NCBI RefSeq assembly: GCF_000716675.1 | Contig: NZ_JNXT01000031.1 | Span: forward strand, 27,377 to 91,376 | From: Streptomyces alboflavus | GTDB taxonomy: Bacteria; Actinomycetota; Actinomycetes; Streptomycetales; Streptomycetaceae | DNA length: 64,000 nucleotides | Direction of reading: 5' to 3' | Shown here: one piece after another, positions 26,519 to 34,884 of the stretch | Layout of the letters: every line of letters starts with the position of its first letter | Numbering within the stretch: position 1 is the first letter of the stretch | Made by a program: the position numbers and the translations under genes | The notes under the pieces: generated by a model | Seen by the model: the letters and a program-made list of their open reading frames with translations, nothing else | Told to the model about the DNA's origin: nothing | Databases searched by the model: none

Positions 26519-29152
26519 ATGGACCCGATGAACCGGGGACCGGAAGAGTACGGCCACGACGGTGACGACCGCGACGGCGCGGGCATCGGCCGCGAGGGCA
26601 CCCACGACGACGGCGCGGCGGCACCCGAGCACCGGACGCCGCAGGACGCACCACCGGGCCCACCCGCACCAGGCCCCTCGGCCACGGCCGACTTCGGGCC
26701 GCCCGCCGTCGCCCGCACCGTCCAAGTGGTGTCCGGCGACTTCCTGCTGACCGTGAACCCCGTCGACGGCAGCGAGATAGAGCCCTGCCCGCCGGGGGAG
26801 CAGCCCGGACACCCGCCCAAGCACTCCGCCGTCGAGCGCGCCGAACGCCGCCGCGCCGCCCAGCCCCCGGTGCCGCCGGGCCCCGCCCTGCCCCGCCTGC
26901 CCCTGCTCGAACGGCAGGAGGAGCGCGAGCGCCTGGTGCGCCTGCTCGCCCGCGGCCGCTCCGTGCGCCTCACAGGACCCGCCGGATCCGGCCGCACGGC
27001 GCTGCTCGCCGCCGTCGCCGAGGACTGCGCGGACCTCGCCCCCGACGGCGTGATCCGCCTCAGCGGATACCACCGCACCGTCGGCGACCTCCTGTACGAC
27101 CTGTTCGCCGCCGTCCACGACGCGCCCCTGCACCGCCCCGACCGGGCCATGCTGCGCGAACTGCTCCGCGACATCGGCGCCGTCGTCGTCCTCGACGACC
27201 TGGAGTTCGGCGGCGCCGCCCTCGAAGAGCTCCTGGACGCGACCCCCGAGTGCGCCTTCCTCGTCGCCGCGACGCCCGACATCGCCGCGCCCTCGCCCGA
27301 GTCCCACCTCGAAGAGGTCTTCCTCGGCGGCCTCGGCCGCGGCGGGGGCCTGGAGCTCCTGGAGCGCGTCGTCGGCCGCGTCCTCACCGACGACGAGGCC
27401 AACTGGGCCGGCGACCTGTGGTTCGAGTCCGAGGGCCTGCCGCTGCGCTTCGTCCAGGCCGGAGCCCTGCTGCGGCAGCGCGACCGGCTCCTCGCCGACC
27501 CCGGCGCCTTCGACGAGTACGGCCCCGGCCAGGACCCCGGCTACGACGCGCCCTTCGAGACGGCCGGGCACGACGTGCCGCTGCCGTCCCTCGCCGACGG
27601 CGCCGCGCCCGCCGCGCTGCTCGCCTCCCGGCTCAGCGCGTCCGCGCGCGCCGCGCTGCGGCTCGCCGTCGCGCTCGGCGGCGAACTGCCGCACCCGGCC
27701 CACCTGCCCGCGCTCGTCGGCGACACCCACGCCGACGCCGCGCTCGCCGAACTGGTCGACTGCGCCCTCGTCACCCCGGTCGGCGGCCACTACCGCCTCG
27801 CGGCCGGGGTGTGCACCCAGCTGGAGGGCGCCGGATACGCCGACGACGCCGCCGCGAACGCCCAGTCCGCCGCCCGGCACTACGCCTGGTGGTCCGGGCA
27901 TCCCTCGGTGGCCCCCGAGCGGGTCGCCGCCGAGGCCGACGCGGTCCTCGCCGCGCTCACCGCCCTGGTCAACGGCCCCGGAGCCGGGACCGACGGCGGC
28001 ACCGACGGCGGCACCGAGCCGTCCGCCGCGGTGCTCCTCGCCCGCACGGCCGCGCCCGCCTTCGCCGGTGGGTTGAACTGGGGTGCCTGGGAGCGGGCGC
28101 TCAGGTCTGGGCAGGAAGCCTCGCGCACCTCCGGCGAGGTCGCCGAAGAGGCCTACTTCCACCACGAGCTGGGCATCCTCGCGCTCTGCGCCGGACGCCT
28201 CGACCGGGCCCGCGCCGAGTTGGAGGCCTCCATCGGCCTGCGCGGCGCCCTCGCCGACAAGCGCGGCATGATCGCGGGCCGCAGGGCGCTGGCCCTGGTC
28301 GCCGACCGCTCCGGCGGGCTGCTGCCGGACGGCCGGGCGACGGCGGGCGAGGAGGTGCCCGACGCCCGGTACGAGGAGTCGGCGTCGCCGCCCGGTGGCA
28401 TCCCCGCGGCGTTCGCGCTGCCCGCGCCGCCGCCTCCGGAGGCCGACACCGTCGTCACCCGGCAGGCCGTCCCCGCGGGCGCCGGCGCGGCCGCGGGCTC
28501 CGGTGCCGGATCGACGCGCCGCTCGATCGTGCGCGGCACCCGGCGCAACCTGGTCGCGGCCGGGGCGGGCGCGCTCCTCGTCGCCGTCCTCGGCACCGTG
28601 GTGACGCTCGGCGCGACCTCCGACAAGGACGACGGGCCGCCCGACCGGGTGCGCACCGACCAGTCGGCCAGCGCGGACGACGACGGCGGCGGCCTCGGCG
28701 CGGACAAGCCGAGCGACGGCTCCTCCGAGGGTCCGGCCGACCCCGGCGAGGACGGCGTCCCCGGCACCTCCGACGACCCGAAGCCCGGCGCGAGCGGCGA
28801 GCCCTCGAAGAGCGAAGGACCGAAGGACCCGTCGGGCAAGCCGACCAAGCCCACGAAGCCCACCGACAAACCGACCAAGCCCAGCGACAAGCCGACCAAG
28901 CCGACGGACAAGCCCACGAAGCCGACGGACAAGCCGACCAAGCCCACGAAGCCGCCGACGAAGCCGCCCACGACTCCGCCGACGACCCCGCCCACCACTC
29001 CGCCGACCACGCCGCCGCCGACCACCCCGTCGCCGCCGTCCTCGCCGGACACCTCCACGTCGGCGAGCGGCCCGACGTCGTCGAGCCCGGTCACCTCCTC
29101 CGGCCCGACGACGGGCGGCACGTCCGGGTCCGGTGCGGCGGCGGTGACCTGA
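26519..29152 (+). CDS. Membrane-anchored P-loop NTPase with Thr/Pro/Lys-rich extracellular tail
   Basis: This 877-residue protein has a disordered N-terminus (1-140), then a STAND/AAA-like nucleotide-binding domain: Walker A GPAGSGRT at about 154-161 and Walker B VVVLDDLE at about 222-229. A helical Ala/Leu-rich region follows to about 600. A single membrane segment lies at about 676-697. The remainder is first Asp/Gly/Ser-rich, then repeats of the KPT(D/K) type (about 775-820), then TTPP repeats and a Ser/Thr end. The layout suggests a cytoplasmic switch tethered to a wall-spanning stalk. Function is not known. No partner is evident beyond the STAS gene upstream. Confidence 0.75.
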   Translation: MDPMNRGPEEYGHDGDDRDGAGIGREGTHDDGAAAPEHRTPQDAPPGPPAPGPSATADFGPPAVARTVQVVSGDFLLTVNPVDGSEIEPCPPGEQPGHPPKHSAVERAERRRAAQPPVPPGPALPRLPLLERQEERERLVRLLARGRSVRLTGPAGSGRTALLAAVAEDCADLAPDGVIRLSGYHRTVGDLLYDLFAAVHDAPLHRPDRAMLRELLRDIGAVVVLDDLEFGGAALEELLDATPECAFLVAATPDIAAPSPESHLEEVFLGGLGRGGGLELLERVVGRVLTDDEANWAGDLWFESEGLPLRFVQAGALLRQRDRLLADPGAFDEYGPGQDPGYDAPFETAGHDVPLPSLADGAAPAALLASRLSASARAALRLAVALGGELPHPAHLPALVGDTHADAALAELVDCALVTPVGGHYRLAAGVCTQLEGAGYADDAAANAQSAARHYAWWSGHPSVAPERVAAEADAVLAALTALVNGPGAGTDGGTDGGTEPSAAVLLARTAAPAFAGGLNWGAWERALRSGQEASRTSGEVAEEAYFHHELGILALCAGRLDRARAELEASIGLRGALADKRGMIAGRRALALVADRSGGLLPDGRATAGEEVPDARYEESASPPGGIPAAFALPAPPPPEADTVVTRQAVPAGAGAAAGSGAGSTRRSIVRGTRRNLVAAGAGALLVAVLGTVVTLGATSDKDDGPPDRVRTDQSASADDDGGGLGADKPSDGSSEGPADPGEDGVPGTSDDPKPGASGEPSKSEGPKDPSGKPTKPTKPTDKPTKPSDKPTKPTDKPTKPTDKPTKPTKPPTKPPTTPPTTPPTTPPTTPPPTTPSPPSSPDTSTSASGPTSSSPVTSSGPTTGGTSGSGAAAVT

Positions 29153-29224
29153 CGGGGCGTACGCGCCGACGGAGGCGCCCGGACACACGGGGGCGTGCCC
29201 GTGGGCCGGTCGCGCCCCCCTGGC

Positions 29225-29276
29225 CGGGAACGCGCGGATGCGCGAAGGGGCGGGAACGCACGGATACGCGAAGGGG
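29225..29276. repeat. 26-bp tandem duplication next to a terminator
   Basis: Bases 29225-29250 and 29251-29276 are copies with two differences. The second copy supplies the first bases of the left arm of the following terminator. Confidence 0.85.
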
Positions 29277-29307
29277 CCGGATTCCCTCGGGAGTCCGGCC
29301 CCTTCGC
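29268..29307. terminator. Bidirectional terminator between the P-loop gene and nucS
   Basis: Arms 29268-29285 and 29290-29307 pair over 18 bases with one mismatch (GCGAAGGGGCCGGA and complement). It serves the two convergent genes. Confidence 0.9.
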
Positions 29308-29338
29308 ACGTGCGGGTCGCCCCGGTGGGGCGGGCGGT

Positions 29339-30010
29339 TCAGAACAGGCGCAGCTTGTCGTCCTCGATGCCGCGCAGCGCGTCGTAGTCGAGGACGGCGC
29401 AGCCGATGCCGCGGTCGGTGGCGAGCACGCGCGCCTGCGGCTTGATCTCCTGGGCGGCGAAGACACCCCGGACCGGAGCCAGGTGCGGGTCGCGGTTCAA
29501 CAGCTCCAGGTAGCGGGTGAGTTGCTCGACGCCGTCGATCTCGCCGCGGCGCTTGATCTCGACGGCGACCGTCTGCCCGTCGGCGTCGCGGCAGAGGATG
29601 TCGACCGGGCCGATCGCCGTCATGTACTCGCGGCGGATCAGCGTATATCCCTCTCCGAGTGTCTCGATCCTGTCGGCGAGCAGCTCCTGAAGGTGTGCTT
29701 CCACGCCGTCCTTGATGAGACCCGGGTCGACGCCCAGTTCGTGCGAGGAGTCGTGGAGGACTTCCTCCATGGTGATGATGAGCTTCTCGCCCGCCTTGTT
29801 GATGACCGTCCACACACCGGCGTCGTCGCCGGAGCCCTCCTTGAGGGCGCACGGCGGCGACATCCAGTTGAGGGGCTTGTAGGCCCGGTCGTCAGCGTGA
29901 ATGGAGACGCTTCCGTCCGCCTTGACGAGGATCAGGCGGGGGGCCGACGGGAGGTGGGCGGTGAGCCGGCCCGCGTAGTCCACGGAGCAGCGGGCGATGA
30001 CGAGACGCAT
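29339..30010 (-). CDS. nucS: Endonuclease NucS (EndoMS), mismatch-specific
   Basis: NucS cuts DNA at mismatches and replaces MutS-MutL mismatch repair in actinobacteria. The 223-residue protein has the N-terminal DNA-binding domain and a C-terminal nuclease with the D-(x)n-E-x-K core (GPVDILCRD, then AVEIKRRG) and the QLTRYLELL helix. It ends in LRLF, a sliding-clamp binding tail. ATG at 30010 gives the standard MRLVIARC start. TAGCGT (complement of 30019-30024) lies eight bases upstream with no ribosome site, so translation may be leaderless. The neighbouring gene at 30267 is divergent. Confidence 0.96.
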   Translation of the reverse strand: MRLVIARCSVDYAGRLTAHLPSAPRLILVKADGSVSIHADDRAYKPLNWMSPPCALKEGSGDDAGVWTVINKAGEKLIITMEEVLHDSSHELGVDPGLIKDGVEAHLQELLADRIETLGEGYTLIRREYMTAIGPVDILCRDADGQTVAVEIKRRGEIDGVEQLTRYLELLNRDPHLAPVRGVFAAQEIKPQARVLATDRGIGCAVLDYDALRGIEDDKLRLF

Positions 30011-30266
30011 GGTCGGCAACGCTACTCGACGCGGGGTGGTGCGGCGAACTCCGTGGGTCGCTCCCGACTCCGCGGGCCCTTGGACCGCACCACTTGTCCA
30101 GCGATGAACCCGTTCGATCCTGGCCGGTTATGCGCCCAATCTCCTGGTGGTCCACCGAGCCGTTGCCTACCGTATAAGCAGGAGGTCGTCGCACGTGCAC
30201 GCTGCGTATGCGAGCTCCTTCCCTGTCCGTAAGCCCCTGCTCCCTGGGGGTGCGAGAGGAGAACCC

Positions 30267-30659
30267 ATGTCGCTCGACGTCTCACCGGCACTGTTGGAAC
30301 AGGCCGAGCGAGGCGAGGTCGACGAAGCAGCATTCGTCGACTGCGTCCGGACCTCCCTGCCTTATGCGTGGGAGATGGTCAGCTCCCTGGTGGCCCAGCT
30401 GAAGGTCGACGGCGGCGAGTTCGCCGACAACCAGACGCCGCCGCCGGACGAGCAGGCGCGCGGTCAGTTGCTCCGCGCGCTCGCGAGTGACGCGATTCGC
30501 GGCGCCCTGCAGCGCCACTTCGGTGTCCGCCTGGCGTTCCAGAACTGCCACCGTGTGGCGGTGTTCCCGCTGGACGGCTCCGCAGACGACAGGCTGGCCA
30601 AGTTCACCTCGATCCGTGGCCAGTTGTTGAATCAGTCGCCGAAGCTTCGCGACTGCTGA
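30267..30659 (+). CDS. Conserved small protein of the SCO5389 family
   Basis: The 130-residue protein starts at an ATG preceded by GAGAGGAGAA. It has helices at residues 5-50 and a C-terminal half with RHFGVRLAFQNCHRVAVFPLDG. It has no signal, membrane segment or known catalytic motif. From memory, proteins of this type are annotated as the SCO5389 family in Streptomyces, next to nucS. Function is unknown. A U-tract terminator follows. Confidence 0.8.
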   Translation: MSLDVSPALLEQAERGEVDEAAFVDCVRTSLPYAWEMVSSLVAQLKVDGGEFADNQTPPPDEQARGQLLRALASDAIRGALQRHFGVRLAFQNCHRVAVFPLDGSADDRLAKFTSIRGQLLNQSPKLRDC

Positions 30660-30751
30660 GGACAGTTGCTGCCGCTCCGTACGCGGGAGGTGTTTCAGTC
30701 CGGGGCGGCAGCATTCTTCTGGCGGGGGCGCCTTTGTGTGGGGTTTCCCTT

Positions 30752-30771
30752 GGGGGTGGCCCCCTTTTTTT
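30752..30771 (+). terminator. Intrinsic terminator with T7 tract
   Basis: GGGGG (30752-30756), TGG loop and CCCCC (30760-30764) are followed by seven Ts. This is unusually classical for a GC-rich genome. It ends the small conserved gene upstream. Confidence 0.85.
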
Positions 30772-30786
30772 CTTGTCTGCGGGGCT

Positions 30787-30828
30787 GTGGGGGCTGGGCG
30801 CGCAGTTCCCCGCGCCCCTTTGGGGCGC
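30787..30828. repeat. Dispersed 42-bp intergenic repeat, copy 2
   Basis: Identical to 16837-16878. It sits a few bases from the 3' end of the monooxygenase gene, on the other side of the terminator. Confidence 0.85.
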
Positions 30829-30832
30829 TTGG

Positions 30833-31921
30833 TCAGGTCAGTTGGGGGAGTACTTCTGTGCCCAGGCGGCGTACGTTCTCCTCTGTCGTCGCGAGGTCGC
30901 CTGAGCCTTCCACCAGGAGTGCGAAGCGGGTGATGCCTGTGCGCTCGGAGGTCGCCGCCAGGCGGTCCGCGCAGACCTGAGGGGTCCCCACGGGGTGGAT
31001 GCCGCACAGCATTTCCGTGTACCCGAGAGGGTCGCGCATGGCGCGAACGCGGCCGTCGACCGTGACATGGGCGTCGAGGCCGTACTTCAGCCAGCCCGGC
31101 ATCGCCTTCGTGAGCGTCTCGTTGGCCTCCACGCGCCGGTCCGCGATCTGGGCGACCCCGGCCGAGACGTGCGCGGCCCGCGCCACCTCGTCCGGCGTGC
31201 GCCCCGCGGCCCGCGCGTGCCTGCTCCACAACGCCACCATTTCGGCCTTCTCCTCGTCGCCCACGTGCATGCCGAGGAGCATCGGCAGGCCGCGGGCCGC
31301 GGCGAGCCGGACGCTGGACGGCGAGGTGCAGGCGACGACCACCTCGGGGCCCGCGGACGGCCCGGCGCCGTCCGGCTCCGGCGGCGCGGGCCGGTCCGGG
31401 AAGGGGGCCGGGGCCGGGCACAGGGACTCCGTCGGGCGCGGCACGACCGCGACGTCGCGGAAGGCGAACCGGCCGCCGGGGCCCGCCACCCGGCCCGCCC
31501 CGCTGAGCCAGCTGAGCAGCAGGTCGAGGGATTCCGGGAACCCCTTCTCGTACGCCTCGATGCCCGAGCCGAAGACTTCCAGGTCCACCCAGGGGCCGCC
31601 GCGTCCCACGCCCAGCGAGAAGCGCCCGCCGGAGGTGAGGTGCAGCAGCGCGGCCTGTTCGCCGAGGGCCACGGGATGGACGGTGGGCAGTACGCTGACG
31701 GCCGTGCCGACGCGGATGCGCCGGGTGCGGCCGAGCAGCAGGGCCGCGAGCGTGATCGCGGAAGGACAGGTGCCGTACGGCACGAAGTGGTGTTCGGCGA
31801 GCCAGGCCGATTCGAGGCCCGCTTCCTCGGCGACTTCGACGGACCGCACGGCGCGGTGCAGTGCTTCCCCGTGGCCCTGGCCCGGGAACTGGGCGGCCAG
31901 CACAAAACTTCCTAAGCGCAT
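30833..31921 (-). CDS. Luciferase-like (LLM class) flavin-dependent oxidoreductase
   Basis: The 362-residue protein is a TIM-barrel monooxygenase of the bacterial luciferase superfamily, which uses reduced FMN or F420. Visible family features are GLESAWLAEHHF near residues 35-46, RIRVGTAVSVLPTVHP around 70, GRFSLGVGRGG near 100 and the C-terminal GTPQVCADRLAA. A Pro/Ala-rich insertion occupies about residues 165-195. The substrate cannot be told from sequence. The gene is monocistronic in appearance, and the 247 bases upstream to 32168 hold no recognised feature. Confidence 0.88.
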   Translation of the reverse strand: MRLGSFVLAAQFPGQGHGEALHRAVRSVEVAEEAGLESAWLAEHHFVPYGTCPSAITLAALLLGRTRRIRVGTAVSVLPTVHPVALGEQAALLHLTSGGRFSLGVGRGGPWVDLEVFGSGIEAYEKGFPESLDLLLSWLSGAGRVAGPGGRFAFRDVAVVPRPTESLCPAPAPFPDRPAPPEPDGAGPSAGPEVVVACTSPSSVRLAAARGLPMLLGMHVGDEEKAEMVALWSRHARAAGRTPDEVARAAHVSAGVAQIADRRVEANETLTKAMPGWLKYGLDAHVTVDGRVRAMRDPLGYTEMLCGIHPVGTPQVCADRLAATSERTGITRFALLVEGSGDLATTEENVRRLGTEVLPQLT

Positions 31922-32168
31922 CGAACTTCCTGCCTCCTTGGCACCGATGCAGGCACTCCCCTACCGGCAACAACGCGTGACAAGTGCCAAAGGCACGGCT
32001 TCGCGGGCAGATTGGCAGATTTTCTGCGCGGCGCAGGGGGGATCTGTGGGGGTTGGTGGAGGACGTGTACCCCTCGGTACGGTGCGTAGGCTGGACATAC
32101 CGCCGCCCGCTGTCGGCGGCCCGCCCAGCCGAGCCACGCCAAGTACTGTCCCTTCCGTGAGGTGTCCC

Positions 32169-32510
32169 GTGTCGCCGCGTCGTAACCGCCCCAAGGGCGC
32201 CGGAGATCCCAGGCCGGGCCAGGCCGCCGAGGGCGCGGAGCCCGCCGGCCGTTACGGCGGCTTCCAGCGCGCCGAGAGCTGGCAGGGCGAACAGTGGAGC
32301 GTGCGCCATGTCGCGGGCGCCAGCGCGGCCGGCAAGACCTACCGCTGCCCGGGCTGCGACCAGGAGATCCCCTCCGGCCTCGCGCACGTGGTCGCCTGGC
32401 CCGAGCACTCGGGCGTGGACGAGCGCAGGCACTGGCACACGGCGTGCTGGAACGCGAAGGACCGCCGCACCACGCGGGTGCGGCGGTCCCGTAACGCGCC
32501 GAGGTACTAG
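32169..32510 (+). CDS. Small zinc-ribbon protein, often annotated ATP/GTP-binding
   Basis: The 113-residue basic protein has CPGC near residue 60, then HVVAWPEH and HWHTAC, a Cys/His set that fits a treble-clef or zinc-ribbon site. AGASAAGKT ahead of it resembles a P-loop only loosely and no Walker B follows. Both ends are Arg/Lys-rich (MSPRRNRPKG and RRTTRVRRSRNAPRY). GTG at 32169 follows GAGG by six bases. A nucleic-acid or ribosome-associated role is plausible from charge and fold, but this is inference. Confidence 0.75.
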   Translation: MSPRRNRPKGAGDPRPGQAAEGAEPAGRYGGFQRAESWQGEQWSVRHVAGASAAGKTYRCPGCDQEIPSGLAHVVAWPEHSGVDERRHWHTACWNAKDRRTTRVRRSRNAPRY

Positions 32511-32540
32511 GGCCGTTCCCGCGGGGCGGGCCAGGTCCGG

Positions 32541-33563
32541 TCAGACGTCGCGCTTCTCCAGGAGGGCGAAGGCGCCGATCACGGCGGCGGCCGTGATCAC
32601 GACGAGCAGCATCAGCTGGGACGTGCCCGTGCTGGTGCTGTCGAGGCCGTCGATCCGGAAGATCTTGGCGAGCGAGTTGATGGCGTTGTAGTCGGCCATC
32701 TTGTCGCCGAGCTTCTGGGTGCTGTCCCAGATGCCGAGGAAGCCCGGCAGGATCGCGGGCACCAGGACCACGCCGAGCATCGTCGTGATGGCACCGGCGG
32801 AGTGGCGCAGCATGGAGCCGACGGCGAGCGCGAGCACGCCGAGCAGAGAGACGTACAGGGCGCCCTTGACGACCGTGCCGCCCCAGGCGATGTCGCCCGC
32901 TTCCGGGCCGCTGTGCGCGCCCGACGCCATCAGACCCACGAGCAGGATCGAGCCCGCGGACGCCACGAAGGCGATGATGAAGAAGATCAGCGCCTTCGCC
33001 GCGAGCACGCGGTGGCGCTGCGGCGACGCGGTGAACGTGGTGCGGATCATGCCGGTGCCGTACTCGGACGAGGTCACCAGGACGCCCAGCGTGATCAGGC
33101 AGATCTGGCCGAGCATCAGGCCGAAGAACGCCGGGACCGTGAACGGCACGTCGCGGTAGTCGTCGGCCTGCGTGTTCGCGACGGCGAGCAGCCCGATGCC
33201 GATGACGAGGATCAGGAAGATGCTCAGCGTCCACACCGTGGAGCGGACCGACTTGATCTTCGTCCACTCGGAGGCGAGGGCGTGCCCGAGGTTGGTCTTC
33301 TTGATCGGGATCGGCGAGGTGTAGGCGTTGCTCATCGCCTGCTGCCAGGCCGACGGCGGGGCCGGGGCGGCGGGCGCGGGCGCGGCGGGGGCGCCCGCCA
33401 TGCCCGGGGCGCCGTGCGGCACCGGGGCCCCGGCGTGCGCGTAGGCCTGCTGGGGCTGCTGCACGGGGGGCTGGGGCTGCTGGGCCGGGGCGGCGGGGGC
33501 CTGCTGGTCCTGCGGCTGCTGGGGCTGCGCCTGCGGCTGCTGCGGAGTCGGAGGCGTGGTCAT
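32541..33563 (-). CDS. ABC-2 exporter permease with Pro/Gln-rich N-terminal extension
   Basis: The 340-residue permease starts with about 78 residues dominated by Gln, Pro and Ala, then has six membrane helices in the ABC-2 pattern (WTKIKSVRSTVWTL entry, SSEYGTGMIRTTF loop, C-terminal FALLEKRDV). It partners the ATPase gene that overlaps it by four bases (ATGA). A paralogous pair lies at 36943-38730. AGGAAT precedes the ATG. Substrate is unknown. Confidence 0.9.
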   Translation of the reverse strand: MTTPPTPQQPQAQPQQPQDQQAPAAPAQQPQPPVQQPQQAYAHAGAPVPHGAPGMAGAPAAPAPAAPAPPSAWQQAMSNAYTSPIPIKKTNLGHALASEWTKIKSVRSTVWTLSIFLILVIGIGLLAVANTQADDYRDVPFTVPAFFGLMLGQICLITLGVLVTSSEYGTGMIRTTFTASPQRHRVLAAKALIFFIIAFVASAGSILLVGLMASGAHSGPEAGDIAWGGTVVKGALYVSLLGVLALAVGSMLRHSAGAITTMLGVVLVPAILPGFLGIWDSTQKLGDKMADYNAINSLAKIFRIDGLDSTSTGTSQLMLLVVITAAAVIGAFALLEKRDV

Positions 33564-34777
33564 CGGGATTCCTCGTTGTCGGTGGCGCTCTTGGTCATGT
33601 CGGGCGCGGCGGAGGGGGCCGCGGCCGGGGCCTGGGGGGCCGCGGCCGGGGCCTGGGGGGCCGCGGCGTACGGGTTCGCGTCGGGGGCGGGCGGCGCGGC
33701 GGGCGCGCCCTGCGGCATCGCGAAGGGCTGGCCGCCCTGCTGGGGCGGCGGCGGGGCGTACCAGCCGGGCTGGTTCTGGCCGGGCACCGGCAGCTGGGGC
33801 TGCTGCGGCTGCGCCATGGCGCCGGGCGGGAGCTGCTGCTGCAGGCCCGCGCGCTGGTCGACGGTGGAGCGGTAGTCGACGGCGCCCTGCGTCATGCGCA
33901 TGTACGCCTCTTCCAGCGAGGCCTGGTGCGGCGAGAGCTCCCACAGGCGGACGTCCGCGCCGTGCGCGAGGTCGCTGATGCGGGGCAGCGGCAGGCCGGT
34001 GACGCGCAGCGCGCCGTCCTGCTCGGGCAGCACCTGGCCGCCGGCCTCGGTGAGCGCGGCGGTGAGCTTCTCGCGCTGCTGCGGGTCGGTGTCGGGGGTA
34101 CGCACCCGGGCGAAGTCGGCGGAGTTCGCCGAGATGAAGTCCCTGACGCTCATGTCCGCGAGCAGCTGTCCGCGGCCGATGACGATCAGGTGCTCGGCGG
34201 TGAGCGCCATCTCGCTCATCAGGTGCGAGGAGACGAAGACCGTGCGGCCCTCCGCGGCGAGCGACTTCATCAGGTTGCGCACCCAGAGGATGCCCTCGGG
34301 GTCGAGGCCGTTGACGGGCTCGTCGAAGAGCAGCACCTGCGGGTCGCCGAGCAGCGCGGCGGCGATGCCGAGGCGCTGGCCCATGCCGAGCGAGAAGCCC
34401 TTGGAGCGCTTCCGGGCCACCTCCTGGAGGCCGACGACCCCGAGGACCTCGTCCACGCGCCGGGCCGGGATGCCGGAGAGCTGCGCGAGGCACAGCAGGT
34501 GGTTGCGGGCGTGCCGACCGCCGTGCACCGCCTTGGCGTCGAGCAGGGCACCGACCTGGCGGGGCGCGTTCGGCAGCTTGCGGTACGGGTAGCCGCCGAT
34601 CGTCACCTGCCCCTGCGAGGGCGCGTCGAGCCCGAGGATCATGCGCATCGTCGTCGACTTGCCGGACCCGTTGGGGCCGAGGAAGCCGGTCACGGTGCCG
34701 GGCCGCACCTGGAAGGAAAGGTTGTACACGGCTGTCTTGGCGCCGTAGCGCTTCGTCAGGCCGACTGCCTCGATCAT
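33560..34777 (-). CDS. ABC exporter ATP-binding protein with Pro/Gln/Ala-rich C-terminal tail
   Basis: The 405-residue ATPase has Walker A GPNGSGKST, an LGMGQRLGIAAAL signature and Walker B VLLFDEPVNGLD. The LGMGQ form replaces the usual LSGGQ, as in its paralogue at 37717. Residues from about 300 onward are a low-complexity tail rich in Gln, Pro, Ala and Gly. The start is ATG 34777; a GTG nine bases upstream is an alternative and neither has a clear ribosome site. It forms an exporter with the overlapping permease. Confidence 0.9.
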   Translation of the reverse strand: MIEAVGLTKRYGAKTAVYNLSFQVRPGTVTGFLGPNGSGKSTTMRMILGLDAPSQGQVTIGGYPYRKLPNAPRQVGALLDAKAVHGGRHARNHLLCLAQLSGIPARRVDEVLGVVGLQEVARKRSKGFSLGMGQRLGIAAALLGDPQVLLFDEPVNGLDPEGILWVRNLMKSLAAEGRTVFVSSHLMSEMALTAEHLIVIGRGQLLADMSVRDFISANSADFARVRTPDTDPQQREKLTAALTEAGGQVLPEQDGALRVTGLPLPRISDLAHGADVRLWELSPHQASLEEAYMRMTQGAVDYRSTVDQRAGLQQQLPPGAMAQPQQPQLPVPGQNQPGWYAPPPPQQGGQPFAMPQGAPAAPPAPDANPYAAAPQAPAAAPQAPAAAPSAAPDMTKSATDNEESR

Positions 34778-34884
34778 TCTCCGCACCCATCGAATGGTTC
34801 AGGACGTCGGGGCACACGCCCCCGTAAGGGTTAGGAGGATATCTGTGGGCTGACGGTTCCAGCCAAGAGCGAGTAAAACTCCGG

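Noticed and set aside
32309..32340. P-loop ATPase reading of the small protein at 32169
   Set aside because: The GKT string is not followed by a Walker B motif, and the Cys/His pattern explains the conserved part better.
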